This document shows positions 13,131 to 26,469 of a stretch of 64,000 nt of DNA, one piece after another. The notes under the pieces were generated by a model that made no database searches, was not told the origin of the DNA, and saw only the letters and a list, made by a program, of their open reading frames with translations. The stretch comes from Acanthornis magna. Taxonomy: Eukaryota; Chordata; Aves; Passeriformes; Acanthizidae. The first letter of the stretch is position 1. Every line of letters starts with the position of its first letter. Where the stretch lies: NCBI GenBank assembly GCA_036785705.1, contig JAWUZG010000056.1, forward strand, positions 931,001 to 995,000, in the 5' to 3' direction. Position numbers and translations under genes: made by a program.

Positions 13131-16100
13131 TCTCCTTCCCTTTAGCCTGGGTTAGCACTCAGTAGCCAAAGGAAAGGGAGGCAGAGGGGAAGTAATTGAA
13201 GTCCTTTCCTCCCCACAAAAGTTCCGTTTCCTCAGTTTTGATTTCCAGCAGGGGACTTTGCTGCAGGGCCCCATAAGCACCAGTGCTGGCAGCACAGCTG
13301 TGCAGTGGCTCTGAGGTTAAACAAATGAGCAGTGGGACTGTGACAGGTTCCACTGTGTTTGTGGGACACACAGCCACAGTCTCCATTTTGCATGTCTATA
13401 TTTCAGTGGTTTTCAGCCAATCTAAAGATATGTTTTCCAGGAAATTAAGAGAATTCAGTTATGATGACAAAATGTTAAAGGTACAACTTGGAACAAAATG
13501 CAGGAGCTCTTCAGAACCTCCTCTGTTCTATTTTGTGGTTCATGAGGTGATTAATCCCAGGGATCCTGCATTCCCAAGTGCCTCACCTCATACAGAAGTT
13601 TAAGCCTGTGTCGATGTTGCAACTTCAGCATAAGGGATAATGGTTCCTAATTGTTGAGTTGCACATTGAGTGCAGTAAGTGCTGACCTCTCTCTGCAGCA
13701 CTGTGCCACAGAAGGAATGGCTTCCGTGTTGAAACCTGATTGGAGCAGCTGTAATGCTTCATGCATCATTTTAATGGCACTCTCAAAAAGCCTGGTATCC
13801 CGGTATGTCATTATCTCAGACTCTGCAGTTGTTGTTTCTTATTTAAATGTCCTATCTCACTTGAGATTTAATGTAATTAGAACCAGCCTGTGGAAAAATC
13901 TTTTTCTATTATGTCTTAGCTATTGTTCCAGTCAAGATGGTAAAGCAAATCAAACAGGATATAATGAAAATGATAAAACCATTTGCAAGAGGCAGTTTTC
14001 CTGAGGGAAGCAAAAGGCAGCACCACTTTTCATTTTGCTTTGTAATTCTAAACATGGTGTGGGCCTGGAGTGACTCCACTGAGATTCGTCCAATACACCT
14101 GAGAGCAGAGACAGGTACAGCTGGCAGGAATCTGCCTTGACTGATACAACAGGGAACCAGAAGCACCGGAGCAATAAGCTTCTTCCACTGTTATTGCTGC
14201 TGTCCCAGTCTGTTCTGCCAGCACCAGGTCTGCTTGCCAGCCGAGGTGTGTGCGAAGGAGCTGGGCCTGCAGTAATAACATTGTTATTGTTTTTTCCTGG
14301 AGCTGCAGCGTCCTGAATGGGGAGGTACATCCAGAGGGTGGTGTCTGCAAAGGTACTCGTATCCAAAGCCTCAGTGTAACACGTCTCCAGCAAGAATTGA
14401 TGTTCCCGGTGCAGGATAGGGAAAAGAATGTCTGAGGCTTTCTTGGTCTGGCTTGGAGGCCACATCACAGCAAGGCAAGAGCCCTCGCTGCTGTCTCTGC
14501 TGGGTGATTTCTGAGCACTTCAGGTGTTATCGCTCCACATCTCTTTGCTTTTCTATTAGGTTTATAATTTGATGTCAAAGCTGTTTTGCAATCTCTTTTC
14601 TCTTTTGTGCACAAACCACTTGTGAACAGGCTTTTGTATTGTCAGCGTGTATTACAGAAATCTATATTAATTCTCAGCAGTATTGATAAACTTTATGTCT
14701 GAGAGGCTTGATCAAGGGCTGCGTGCCATGGATAGAGTTCGACATGCAGTGCTTGCACGGGCTGCTGGCAGGGCTTTCAGCCTCTCTATTTTAGCTCCCA
14801 GCAGCTGTGAGGGGATGGATTGAGTGTCCAGGGGCACAGAGCCTCTCCAGCCAGGCAGCTGTGTTTGGCTGCTGCTCTGCTCTTGGGTTTACCTGGGACA
14901 ATGGGCTTTGATGTGCAGAGTGCAGCCAGCTGAATCTGTCTTCACACAAATGGCAGAAGCAACAGATCAGTCTTGTTTTTCAAAAGCCAATGATGTAATA
15001 ATTCAAAGGATCAAAATTCAAGTAATTCAAATGATCAAAGAAATCAGTAGTTTAATACCTGCAAACTATTGTAAAACTTCAGATGTAATGAAAAAAAATC
15101 TACCTGAAAAAATCCTCTTTTTTTGTAGGTTTCTGGGTTTGGTGCTGACTAATTTATAGATCACCTCTGCACAAGTTTGCCTTTTCTGTTGCCTTGGTCT
15201 CTTTGGAATTGAAGAAACAGTAGTTTCTTCTTCTCCCCATCTCCCTGTTCCTTTCTTGTAAAGAAATGATTAAATACTCAGAGTACAAATGCTGCACATG
15301 AATATTTATAAGAACTTTTATAACATTTAGAGAGGCAATGCTTCATGGCTGTCTCTTTCTGAATGCACATAAGAGTACCATAATTTCTTCGAAGCTGCAC
15401 TGAGTCCTTATTTGCTACTGGGTTGGCAGGAGCTGGAGACTCCTCAGGGCTGCAGTCGTTGATGATGACAAAACACAGAGATCATTGGGGTGTTTCCTAC
15501 TTCTCTGTTAAAGTACTTGGCTTGTGTTTAATATCTCATAAGAATACATTTTTCATGCATCATTTACATTTAAGTTGCAGAAAATTGCTAGGTAGAAATG
15601 TTGTTACTGGCATTGGATAAATACCTGATTCCTGTGTTGATACTTTGGTCTCGGAAGAAACAGAGTTAAATGTCTTCTGCTTGGAATACTGACACTGGGG
15701 GACAATCGAGTGGCCCTGGAGCACACTCTGCAAAGCACTTGGAGGGTCCTCCTGTTAATGCAGAAGTGTTTTAGCCTCCACTTCTCTGCATATTGTCTCT
15801 CTGTAGCAGGGCATCCTGTGCATACCTAATTGCATGTGTAATGCCTCAGAGTGTTGTCACACACCCACTTCTAAAAAGCAAATGGAAAGTAGTAGCTCTT
15901 AATAGCAGATTTATCCCCTTGACATCCTGAAAGAATTTAGATCAGATTTAGCACGAGAGGAGAAAGCAGAAAGGCTTTGGGAATAAGCAAAAGGGAGAGG
16001 GAGTAGAGCTGTGATTTGTCAAGGCTGAAGATAATTTTAGAACTGGGTTTGGAAGTTCCTTGCTCATAACATTATTATAACCTCTCCTCTTCCCCCCTAT

Positions 16101-18339
16101 AAAATAATTGCCATAAATTGCATGTTCTCACGTCCACCAGGTCACTGTATGAACTGAAGACTTACTTACGGTGTTTCTTTAAAAGCTGGAGTGCATTATC
16201 TGTGTTGGAAGTTACCTGTTGGAACTTGGTGCATGACGTGTGGGTCTGTGTGACGTGGTGACCATTTCAAAGCGGGGATGGTGAAATGCTCCCCGTGCTG
16301 GGGCTGGCACAACAGACCCACTGCGAGGGCACAGTGGGCAGCATTCCCAAAGCCATTGCTGGGCAAAGCCCTGGGATGTCCCATGGAGTCTGCTGCAGAG
16401 GTGTCCAGAAGGGTCTGGCTGGGTGTTAGCACATCCTTCCCAGTATGTTCTGACAGGCTGGTTTCTCTGGGGTAGGCTTTAGGCATTCCAGAGGTTTACA
16501 TCTTTCACTGGATAAGCTGGCTAAGTTAATTCTTCATGAAATTCATTAATAGTATAATTTTTCTCTTTTGTAATCGTATTTTCTCCATTTTAAGTCCCCT
16601 TTCATCTGGTCACACTTATTTAAGCTTTCTGCCTGTGATGTCTTTTGTAGATCTCAATCTGAAGATCTCCAAATATACCAATGTATTTAATACTCGTGAT
16701 TTCTTCCCTTTTGTCTGTGTGTTTATAAATATGTATAATTTACACTTCTCTGCTACTGCAGTATACAAGCTATACAGCTGTATTTTTAAAGAAGGCACTG
16801 TTTATGTGACTTTAACCCCTGAATGTCTGTACTTAACTTTCAGATAGTGATTTTGATCTTCTTCCTAGATGTTCTAGGCACAGTAATTATTAGAATTATT
16901 TTCATAATTAGCAAAAGACAACTGGAGGAGACTATCAACAAACAGTTAGTTTACATTTAAATTAAAGCTGTACACTTGTGGTATTACATTTACCACTATA
17001 TATTACAACAATAATAATGCAAGAAAATAATGCACTCAGTTGTGCTTCAGTTGTGCAAAACTTTCAAGCCTGATGAGTGACCTCTGAGCATGTGAGAGTC
17101 AGAACTTGCTTACCTCTGTAAGAAAAGTCTGTACTCACCTGAGAACTCCTGGCAGGAGTAATGCTGGATCTTGGGATAACTCTTCCATGTTTGCATCCAC
17201 AAGGAAACAAAGGTATTGTCCACATTATCATAGAGCAGCTCATCAAATCCACCCAAACAGATTAAAAAACCTGTAGTTCTTCGACAATAATAACTACAAG
17301 AGTTCTCAAATCACATTTTTCACAGGAAAGATTGAAATTGGACTTCAAAAAAATTAGTGTGAGAGCTCTTCGTAATTTATTTCTTTGCGCTGAATTTTAA
17401 GAATGTAAAAATGAAGTGTGCACCAGGGAGTGCATAGGCATAGCAAGTGGTAAAATTCCAGGGACCTTTAGAGACCTTCATTTGTCACTGGGTCCTGACA
17501 TATTAAAGGTTCATGGAGATTTGAGGCAGAATTTATTTTATTGCTCTTACAGAGCCTCAAACTCAAATCTTCTGTCATACTCTGTGAAACAAAACCCCTC
17601 ACTCAAGTAGGGAACTTGCTGCTAGAGCTTCATATCTCACTGAAAACCAGTGACTGCAGAGACCCCATTGCTGGCACGGAGGCACTGGGCAGGGTGAGGG
17701 ATCTGCCTTTTCCTCCTTGAGCTCAGACATTAATGATGCTGCTGCCTCACTTCAGCAGGCAGCCATCTTATTATCTCTGTGAAGTCCCCTCTGCCCTTTT
17801 CCTTTCCAGTTCTTCTTTCTCCAAGTTTAGCAAGTAATTAAAAGAGCACAGTGGCTGAGGAGTGAAAACGGATTTTTTCCAAATGCTGTTCCTTGTAAAA
17901 TGTAATACATCGCCCACACATCCCAGGGCAGTGATTGAAGATCTCGTCACATTTGTCTTACTTGAGATTTAAGCAAAATCATCTGCTGAGCATTTCAGTC
18001 TATCCATGTGCATTACAATTCATCCAGGCTCCTCTGAAAAGAAAAATGGGAAAATAAGACATGGTTAATGTACCGGTCTTTATGTGGAGAGAACAGATTT
18101 AACATAGGACATTAGAGATATAGGCTACAGTCTATCTCCTGACTACACAATGCTAATTAGCATTATGAGCCCATCCTTTTGTTGAGCATGTTGGATTATC
18201 TCAGCCTTGGAAGAGCTCTGGGCTGGAGCAGCAGTGCCGTGTGTTGGGGCTGCCTGGCGTTTGGCTCCGCACGGGGCTGGCAGCAGAGCAGGAGCAGCGC
18301 TGGGCTGCAGTGTGGCTGCCTGGGCACCTGTGTCCTGAT

Positions 18340-18367
18340 GGGAGGGGAGAGGAGGGGAGGGAAGGGG
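18340..18367 (+). other. Potential G-quadruplex motif
   Basis: Five G runs of three or four bases lie within 28 bases, separated by loops of 1-6 bases, which satisfies the usual four-tract G-quadruplex pattern. It sits inside a GC-rich block (about 18180-18430) in otherwise AT-rich intron sequence. Fold potential is read directly from the sequence; any function is inference. Confidence 0.5.
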
Positions 18368-20035
18368 CTCTTCCTCGGAGCCCTGTGGGGTTTGTACCCC
18401 AAACAAACCTTGCTCTGGCACAGCTGCAGGTGAACGGAAGTTGTGCAGAGCTGCTCCTTACATCACTGTGTTCCAGGAAATGCTCTCAGCTCTCTGTGTC
18501 TCTCCACTTTTTCCTTTAGACTTCCTGTTCCTGCAGGACCATATGGAAGTAAGGAAATGGCTTTGCTCTCTAAAGAAAGAAAGGAGAAACAAGTACTTTT
18601 ATGTAGCAAAACTTTTTGTATTAACATGTATTTAGAGGACCTGCACAGCACAGAGCAGATCTGCTTCGGTTTCTCAGCCCTGCTGTATGAAGCTACCCAG
18701 GGGTCAACCCTACGCCTGTACCCAGGAAGCTTATAAATCTCCTCTTATTGAACTTCACCGTTTTTGGGTTTTTGTTTTTTACATGCTGCATTCTGGCATC
18801 CAAACACAAGTCTTCTGCCTTTATTGAGTTTGACATACTGCAATTTCTCTCAAAATTAAGGCTTTGGGATCCCTGTTAACATACCAGGTTTCAACAAAAG
18901 GCTTTATAAAATAGCTGACTTAAAAAAGCTGAGTGATTGTCAGATGAGAAATGATTTGTACTTGAAACAGTCATAGAAGGTGAAGTTAGTAGCAACTCAT
19001 TTTCTGGTTATGCCAAAAAACATTTCTGCAAATCACTGAAATCCAAAAAATTTTACATTTAATATTTATTCAAATTACTCAGACTGGCTTTTCTGTCAAA
19101 TAACTGCTGGATACTATTGCAAACAAAAGGCTTGCTTTTTAAAACAGCTTTAAAATAAAACATAAATTCACTGTGTTTACAAAACCATGTGTCCTGTCTT
19201 CCTCATGCCTCTGTACATCATCTTTGTAGATGCTGGATTTTAGTGAGGTATAAATAGGTAACTTGGTTAACAAGTATACAAAAGGCTAAATTAACTTTTT
19301 AATCTAGTCTGTTTTAATTTCATATTTCTGTGTTCTTCTTGAGAAACCAAAATGATGAAAATGTGTTGTGGGTTAGGCCTGGCTATAGGTGACAGGTCTG
19401 AAATTGATTGTCTGAGGAGGAGGAGGCTCTGAGTAGGATCCTCTGTATTAATCTTTGTCCTAAAATTAGTCAGGGTTTTTTATTAGCAGTCTGAAAGAAA
19501 ATGTAAATAGGGAGAGCAGGAGATTTTAAAGCAGAGATATGCACTGGCTATACTGGAAAAAAAGATCAAGCAAATACATCTTGTTTATTATGTCCAACTG
19601 TAAACTAGGAATAGAAGAATTTATGCCAGGCTTGCCTGATTGCACTGAGAGAAGTGCAGATCTTCAAAAGCTCATGGAAGGCATGAGCACACTATTATCA
19701 CGAGTTCTGGATGGCAGTCTGGACTGAAAAGGGCCATGCCTGGGCTCCATGTGGAGGGATTTATTTCAGGAGTGGAAGGGTATTTGTTCTGTTGTGTTTG
19801 TCCCTGGTGGGAAGCTCCAGGAACTCTGTGTTGTCTTTGGAGAGCAGCAGCCTAAGAGTGCTAACAATTCACAAAAGTCCCTTGTGATTAAAGGTCTGGG
19901 CAACTTCTTTTCCAGAGAAGGCTAGAAAGCTCCGTTTATTCATATTTTTATTTAAAAATAGCAAAGTAGAACCAATAGTGCTTCTCAAGTATGGGGGCAA
20001 AAGCGATGAGTAACGCGGTGCTGATGGCTGTCACG

Positions 20036-20049
20036 GTTTCCATGGCAAC
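20036..20049. promoter_or_regulatory. RFX-type X-box
   Basis: GTTTCCATGGCAAC is a near-palindromic perfect match to the RFX-family X-box (two half-sites, GTTTCC and GGCAAC, joined by AT). TATA-like strings follow at about 20080-20090 (TTTATATAAC) and 20174-20181 (TATAAAT). This could be an enhancer or the core of an internal promoter. The motif is seen directly; that it is used is inference. Confidence 0.45.
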
Positions 20050-22191
20050 CCATGGCCACCAGTTGGGATCCCATCCCCTGTTTATATAACCATCACATAA
20101 CATATGCCACCACGACTAATTAAGCCAAGGTTGAGCCCACAACCTTGAAATCTGCCGTACATCCTTTCATTGTGTATAAATTTAAGGTTAAGCACTGCAG
20201 AGAGCGAGGGCTCTCCTCTGTGACCGTCGTGGGGAGACCTGGCATAAACTTCAGCTCGTGTGCAGAGCGGTGGGGAAGCAGTAGCAAGGAAGGCTGATCT
20301 GTATTCCTGAGCAGTTTCCCTCATGCAGTGGAATATGGTGTTGTCTCCTGCCCAGTCTACAGAGACTGAGCCCAGGACCTCAGCAGGGAGCAGTGGGCAG
20401 GGCTTTGCTGGTGCTGTGCAACTTGATGCTGCTTCTGTGGATATTGTCTCAGGCTGCTTCTTGTTATAAACAATTTACTTCCAAATGCCACAGTGTTGCA
20501 CATGGCAGGAATAAACCTCCCTCAAGACCCTCCAAGAGGCAGGTAATAGCAGCCTTTCCCATTTCACTCGGGCTGGCAGTGACAGAAGGTAATTGCCCTG
20601 GGCTTGGTGTGGTTTCTGGTGTGGGCTTGTAGCAGCCCTGTTTGCTAATAAAGTATTCTGTCATAAAAACCTCGTTTGAAAGACAAGAAATTCAGATGAG
20701 TGTGGTTCTGCTTTTACCTTCAGATCCCTGTGGATTGGTATTGAGTCATCTCAGCAGTACAAGAGTAGAAAATTCACATTGTGTTTTTTTCCTGGCCACA
20801 AAAAGCTTTGCATTCTCAGGATTCTGTCAAGCACAAGTAGCAAAATTTATGTTTGGCAATCAGCTCCTTTAGGAAAACATTTCTATCTGTAAAGAAGAAC
20901 TAAAGAAAGAGAATTGAATGTTGGTGTTGATTTTCTTTCTCTTTCCTTTGCTAGAGCTCGTTTGCTGTGCCTCAGCTTTGTTGTTTCCTGCTGTGTCCTG
21001 ATCCAGGAGCGAGCGCTGGCTGGGCTGCAAGCTTGGCATTCCCAGGTATGATCAGCAGCCTCTTAATTAGTAGCCAGTTCGGGCCAGCCTGGCTGGGCAG
21101 AGGTGGCAGGAACAGCTGCAGGGGCGTGCCAGGCTGGGCTCCTGCAGTGCTGTGGCTCTGTGATAAGCCACCTCTGGTTTCTAGGTGGCCGGATGCAGCT
21201 GGCGGCTCCTGCTGCCCACAGAGCAGATGGGCTCCGCGGGCAGGTTTTTCCTGCCTGAAGTCAGCCTGCTCGGGAGCAGGGAGCGACTCCTGCTTCCCCT
21301 TTGCTCCTGTTACAGCACCGGCTAAAGATTGGAGTGGTTTACGTACTTGATGGGTTTAAACATCTGTCTGAAAATGCAGGGTATTTCTTCTCTCATGGAG
21401 TAAATCGAGCAAATTCCCCAGCTGCAAAAACCAGTCATTGACTGTACAGATAAAAACTAACATAGAAATTCGACTGCATTTCCTTTTTGATTCTGTCCTT
21501 GATTATATTTAATGATGCCTTCACTGCACAGCCCTTCCATGTGTGGATTATTTTAAAGAATGGAATCAGATTCTGGGGACTAAAATAAATTACTGGGGTT
21601 TTGTTGAGGTTTTTTTCCCTGCCCTACATCTTGTCTCTTCTGGTAGCTTAAAAAGCTGATTACTGACTGTTAGATGCCCTGTGTTTGGCTGTTAGTCCTT
21701 TTCTGTCACCATGGAGGGAAACAGCTGCATCACGGAGCCCCCACGATGTGCCTGGAACTCTGGGGTGTTGTGGACTGGCAGGCACAACACTTAATCATCA
21801 GAATAAGGAAAAAATCAATTCTCACTATGTATGCTAAAAGCATCCAATTCCAGTACCTCCTAATTCCTTTTCTGAATTTCATCTATGCTGGTGCTTTTTA
21901 TCCCTAATAACATTCTTATCAGTGGTGGCTCGCCATTTTATGGGGATGGATTTTAGGCAAAGCATAAGGCAAATAAGCAAAGAAATTATCTGTTGTAAAC
22001 TTCAACACTAGTAAACATTAATATCTTTAACCTTGTGACTTGGAGCTCATCACTCATTTCATTGCTCTGGCTTATGACTGCAGATTAAAATTTCTTACAT
22101 TCATCTCGCCTGGTGAAGTAGCTTATTGGGATGAATAAATGACATCCTAATTAGAAGAGTAGCCTGAGTGAGAGTAAGCTGCTGGAACCAG

Positions 22192-22273
22192 CTTTGATGG
22201 TCAAAAAATTACCTGTAGCTAGTTTCTCAAGATTATCAAAGAGGCCCTCAAATTAGAATGTCTGTCTTTGATC
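22192..22273. promoter_or_regulatory. Cluster of three TCF/LEF-type sites
   Basis: CTTTGAT occurs at 22192-22198, its reverse complement ATCAAAG at 22235-22241, and CTTTGATC at 22266-22273. Three close matches to the TCF/LEF core in 82 bp exceed what isolated chance matches would give, and a homeodomain-like CTAATTAG lies just upstream (about 22148-22155). This is a candidate Wnt-responsive enhancer, inferred from motifs only. Confidence 0.3.
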
Positions 22274-25200
22274 ATAGATGTGAGGAACGAGGCAAAATGA
22301 GTGCACCAAGCAGATGGTAGTGGGAGGAGATGGCTGCTGTGGAATGGGAAACTGGAGGAGTTTTTACAAAGATTCAGGCCCTTTCCAGGCATTGCTCTAT
22401 CACATAGTGAATGAGGTAGCAGTATAGGGCTTATTTTTATTTATATTTTCCACCATAAACTAGTAATGTATGTGTCTTCAAAAGTTAAATTGCTTAGGTT
22501 AGTTTTAGAGAAAATCCCTTTTCTATCATTCCTCTGTAGCCTTACCCTGCTTTTTCTATCCTCTAGTGTGACAAGTGCTAATCTTTAGCAAGACTTCCAC
22601 CTGGCTTCCTTACCTTGGTAATTGCCACTGCCTGACTTGGGCATTGCTGTGGATTTGTACAGATTCCTGCAGGACCTGTCGGGGTGACACAGTCCCTTGG
22701 CCCAGGTACCTCACAGCCTGAGCCCCCAGCTGCCCAATATCAAACATGACCATGAAGTCACAAAAAGTAGAAATGAAGACAAGGGATGTTCCCGGGATGA
22801 GGTACAAATCTGGGACAAGAGTAGCAAAGTGTGGGAGGAAGAGAGAAAGGCCTGACCATACCTCTGGGAGATAAAGGGATATCAGCGTTCTTGCACCATT
22901 TGGTTATTTTGCTGTATCAAACTAAACCCACTGAAAAGAAAGAGCAGGATCTGGTAAGAGGAGAACCGGTCAGGCTCAGCCTCCAGCAGTGCCCTGCCCT
23001 TCACACTGCCCAGACTTCTCCAGTGGACAGCACAGGAACCATCTGTTAGTGAGAGGATCCTCTCCTCCACCGAAATGGTTAATGCTTTTCTGAGGCACTG
23101 AAATTGGCAGCTTTGGGTTTACCCCACCTAATACAACTGTCGGTGGCTCATCCCATGTATAAATGTCTGCTTGTTCCTCTGAATCCATTGACCCCTTGAT
23201 CTCAGTGCCAGCTTGTTTCAGGAAGCGTTTTATGTGGAATAATTTTCTTCTTGGAGATGTAAATATGCTGCATTGGGTTTATTGCTTTTTTTTGAGATAG
23301 ACACTAAATGGGAACACCCAGTCTGTCTTCTTTATGTGACGGATCATTTAATATACTATTATATTATTTTATTTGTCTCAATTCTGAACTAAACTATCCT
23401 AATCTTTTTGTTTCACTGAAAGGATGAAAAGCTTTCCATATTAAAATATTTTGTGGCTGTTTTATGCAGCATTTCTTCCTGAGATGTCATAAATAGAACT
23501 GAACACAATACTCAGTAAATCATGTCATTGATTTTCTCATGCAGAAAGCATGTAATCTGCTGGTTGCCTGGCGTATTTTGTGGCACCATTTGCATGTCCT
23601 GCAGTTAGGAATTGGTGAGAACTTCTTAAAATAAAATTGTGCCATTTCTCTTTTGCCCACTGGTTTGTTGTTTGGTAGGAAGAGCAGGTTCCCTTCCCAG
23701 AAGTCACGATAAAAAGCACGTCCCTCTCACCCTATGCTATACTGATGGCTCGTTCTGATAAGGGAATGTACAATTTTGCATAGCTCAGCCACCTGGTTCC
23801 TGAATTTCTCCACAGTTCTTTGCTCTACACAGCCCAGCCCTGCTGTGCTTTTCTTGTAATTTATCAGTTATTTTTAATACCTCATTTTTTTTTATAATGA
23901 CTCATAGTGGGTTTTTTTAAAACTTAATTCTGCCAGGTCTTTATTAAAGACTCCTAAGGCTCCCAGGGGGGATTGAGACCACTGGAGGGTGCCCTCTGTG
24001 CTGTACCCTCCTACCCTGGCTGTGAGGTACCTCCCTCCTGCGCTACCTGCACTGACACCAGAGCATGTCTTTGGCTACTTTTAGTCAGTTCTTTCCTATC
24101 CTTCCAAACGTTCTTTTGTATTTCGCTATCCACAAGTTATTTGCTAAGCTGAAATGGCTCTGGGGAGGGGGTTTGGCACTTGTGGGTTTTGCTGCATCAG
24201 GTGCTCAGCACTAAGACCTTTGGAGCCAGGGGCTGCAGGCAGAGAGGTTTAAGCAAACAGAAGTTGCAGAATTGCTGGACTCCACCATCCAGTGATGATC
24301 TCCACTGTTTTCCTTCCCAAGCTGTGCTCAGCAGAAGGAGAACCACGAGCATTACTGCGTTTCTGACTGTAAAAGCACTATAATGTTTCTCAGGTATTGC
24401 TTTTTTGTTTGTTGTGAGCACATTCTGGAGAGATTTGGTAAAGGTCATTCTACTCCACACGAGTGTTTGCATGTGCTTAAACAAAAGGAAAAAAGATCAA
24501 AGGGCAGAATTTCAAGTGAGCCCAGGAAGGGTAAATCAAAGATAATTAGATTGGTCAAGATATAGTCATAGAGGTGCACTTTTAATATGCTGTGAAAGGT
24601 TTAATTCTCATAGTTTTCCTTAAATAGAGCTGGGAGGAACTGAAATGCACTGCAATTGAGGATATTTTTTTGAAATTATTGTTGTTGTGCTTTTTCCTGT
24701 CAGCTGATGGGTTTACCCTTAGTTTGCTGCTAGATCGTTGAATGTTGTACAACCATTTTTAGAAAGCAAAGTAAACAATTTATAGTCTGGCTTACCTCAC
24801 TTCTAAAAAAGTAAAAAATATAAATTAATTTTCCATGTGAAAAAAAAAGTATTCCTCAAGAGTATACTGTGCACCATGGTCTGAATAATCATTATTATAA
24901 GAATATACATATGTCTATGTGGTCCTTATAAATTTAAAGTTTTATTAATATTAAAAGATTTTTTTTTCTAAAAGGAAAAAAATCTCCAATTAAGAATGTC
25001 AAGAATTCTTATGACTGGGACTCAGAAGAGTTCATATTCAAATACCTGCCTTGGCTGGCCCGTTGGGCCTCAGCACCAAGGGGCAGAGCTTGGCCTTATT
25101 ACAGCTTTGTGTGTTCCCAGTGTGATGATGCAGAATCTATTTAGATTACCTGGGCAGTCCTGAGGATATTTCTTGCCTTTTCCTTGCTCTGTGGCATTAT

Positions 25201-26446
25201 CTCTTTGGGTTAGGTAAATTGCAAAGAAATGCCTGTTTTCTTCTGAAGCATTACAGATTGTCTAGCCCTGGGCAGGCTTTTGCTCCAGTTCGTTGGTTAT
25301 TTCTATCATGTTTTATCCTTGCAAGTTTTAGGGAGGAAAAAAAATCCTATATTTAAGGATTGCCTTCACTTAGTATTATGAAATATTTATGTAATTTGAA
25401 CTCTTTTTAAAGGGGAGAATGCATTGTGAGACATTAAAACAGGGGGGAAAATCTATCTGCAGCAAGTTAAAACTTTTCATTTTTAACAAAAATGATAATG
25501 CCCAGCATTTATGGAAATGTCCATCTGTGCTCTCGGCCAGAGCCACAGCTCTGGCTTAGTAGAGAGATGAGCTGATATTTAGCAAATATCCTTTACTTTG
25601 GGAATAAAGTTGTGGCAGTCCATAGTGTTGCTTGACGTTCTTTAGTTTCCTGAGTTTTTCTGGCATGCCTTGAGTGAAGTGAGTTCTTGACACTCTCTGG
25701 GAGCATTTCCACAGCCCATTGCCACCCAAGCAGGACTTGTATGTATGAAGTTGGAGAGTTTCAGTTTTTTAAAACAGTCTCTTTAAATGTTTATGATTAC
25801 ATTAAAATTTAAAAGAAACAGAAATCAAATACTGGCAAAGAATAACCATCACTTTACTCCTGCTATGTGAGACTTGCACTATCGTTTATGATGATCAGTG
25901 ACTGTCCAGATGCCTGTAAGTGGTTCAGACAAACCACAAAGCCGTGGTGGTTTTGTGGCCTTTGGGCACTCCCGCCTAGGAAACCAGGTTGGATTCCCAC
26001 TGCTGATTTTTTCAGTCTGAGGACATGGCTGGCAGTGGTGAGAGGTTTGTGGTTGTGCAGCAGCACTTGATTGGCCTGGTGCCGAAGAAGGCTGATCAAT
26101 GCAGTTTATTCTGCAGCATAAAGATTGCAGCCTTGTTGTCAGGGACAGCAGCGCTAAAGGTAAATGGCTTTTCCCTGGAGGAGGACAAACCAAAGAAAAC
26201 CTGTGCCAGTATGTGATGATCCCAGAAGAGACCAGAGGGTGCTGGTTACCAGCTCAGGAAAATCCCAGCCTTTCACTGGGGGCAGTTTTTTGCAGCACAC
26301 AGCATTGCAAACACATGTCTAATAGGTGCATTCATTTTCATCTGCTCGTTCATTGAGCAGGCCTGATTAATTAGTGCGTGTCACCATCTGGTACTTACCG
26401 AGACTATTCATTTTTAAAATGTTGAAATTGTAGGGAATGTTGCACA

Positions 26447-26469
26447 CCAATTAAGTTCCTTTTAATTGG
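26447..26469. promoter_or_regulatory. Homeodomain-type inverted repeat
   Basis: CCAATTAA at 26447-26454 and TTAATTGG at 26462-26469 form a perfect 8-bp inverted repeat with a 7-base spacer, each arm holding a TAATTG-type homeodomain core. Around it (26350-26640) are another TTAATTAG, a CATCTGG E-box-like site and ATGCAT-type octamer-like sites. The whole segment looks like a developmental non-coding element; no function is proven. Confidence 0.3.

Noticed and set aside
12517..13158. Long open frames on both strands (212 codons plus, 177 codons minus)
   Set aside because: They lie on a GC-rich antisense CR1 fragment; the reading frames do not correspond to an intact reverse transcriptase or to any host protein.
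13950..14468. 172-codon minus-strand open frame
   Set aside because: No similarity to a known family; overlapping open frames on the other strand suggest chance.
23979..23993. CTCF-like site CCACTGGAGGGTGCC
   Set aside because: Differs from the consensus at two core positions; too weak to list as a feature.
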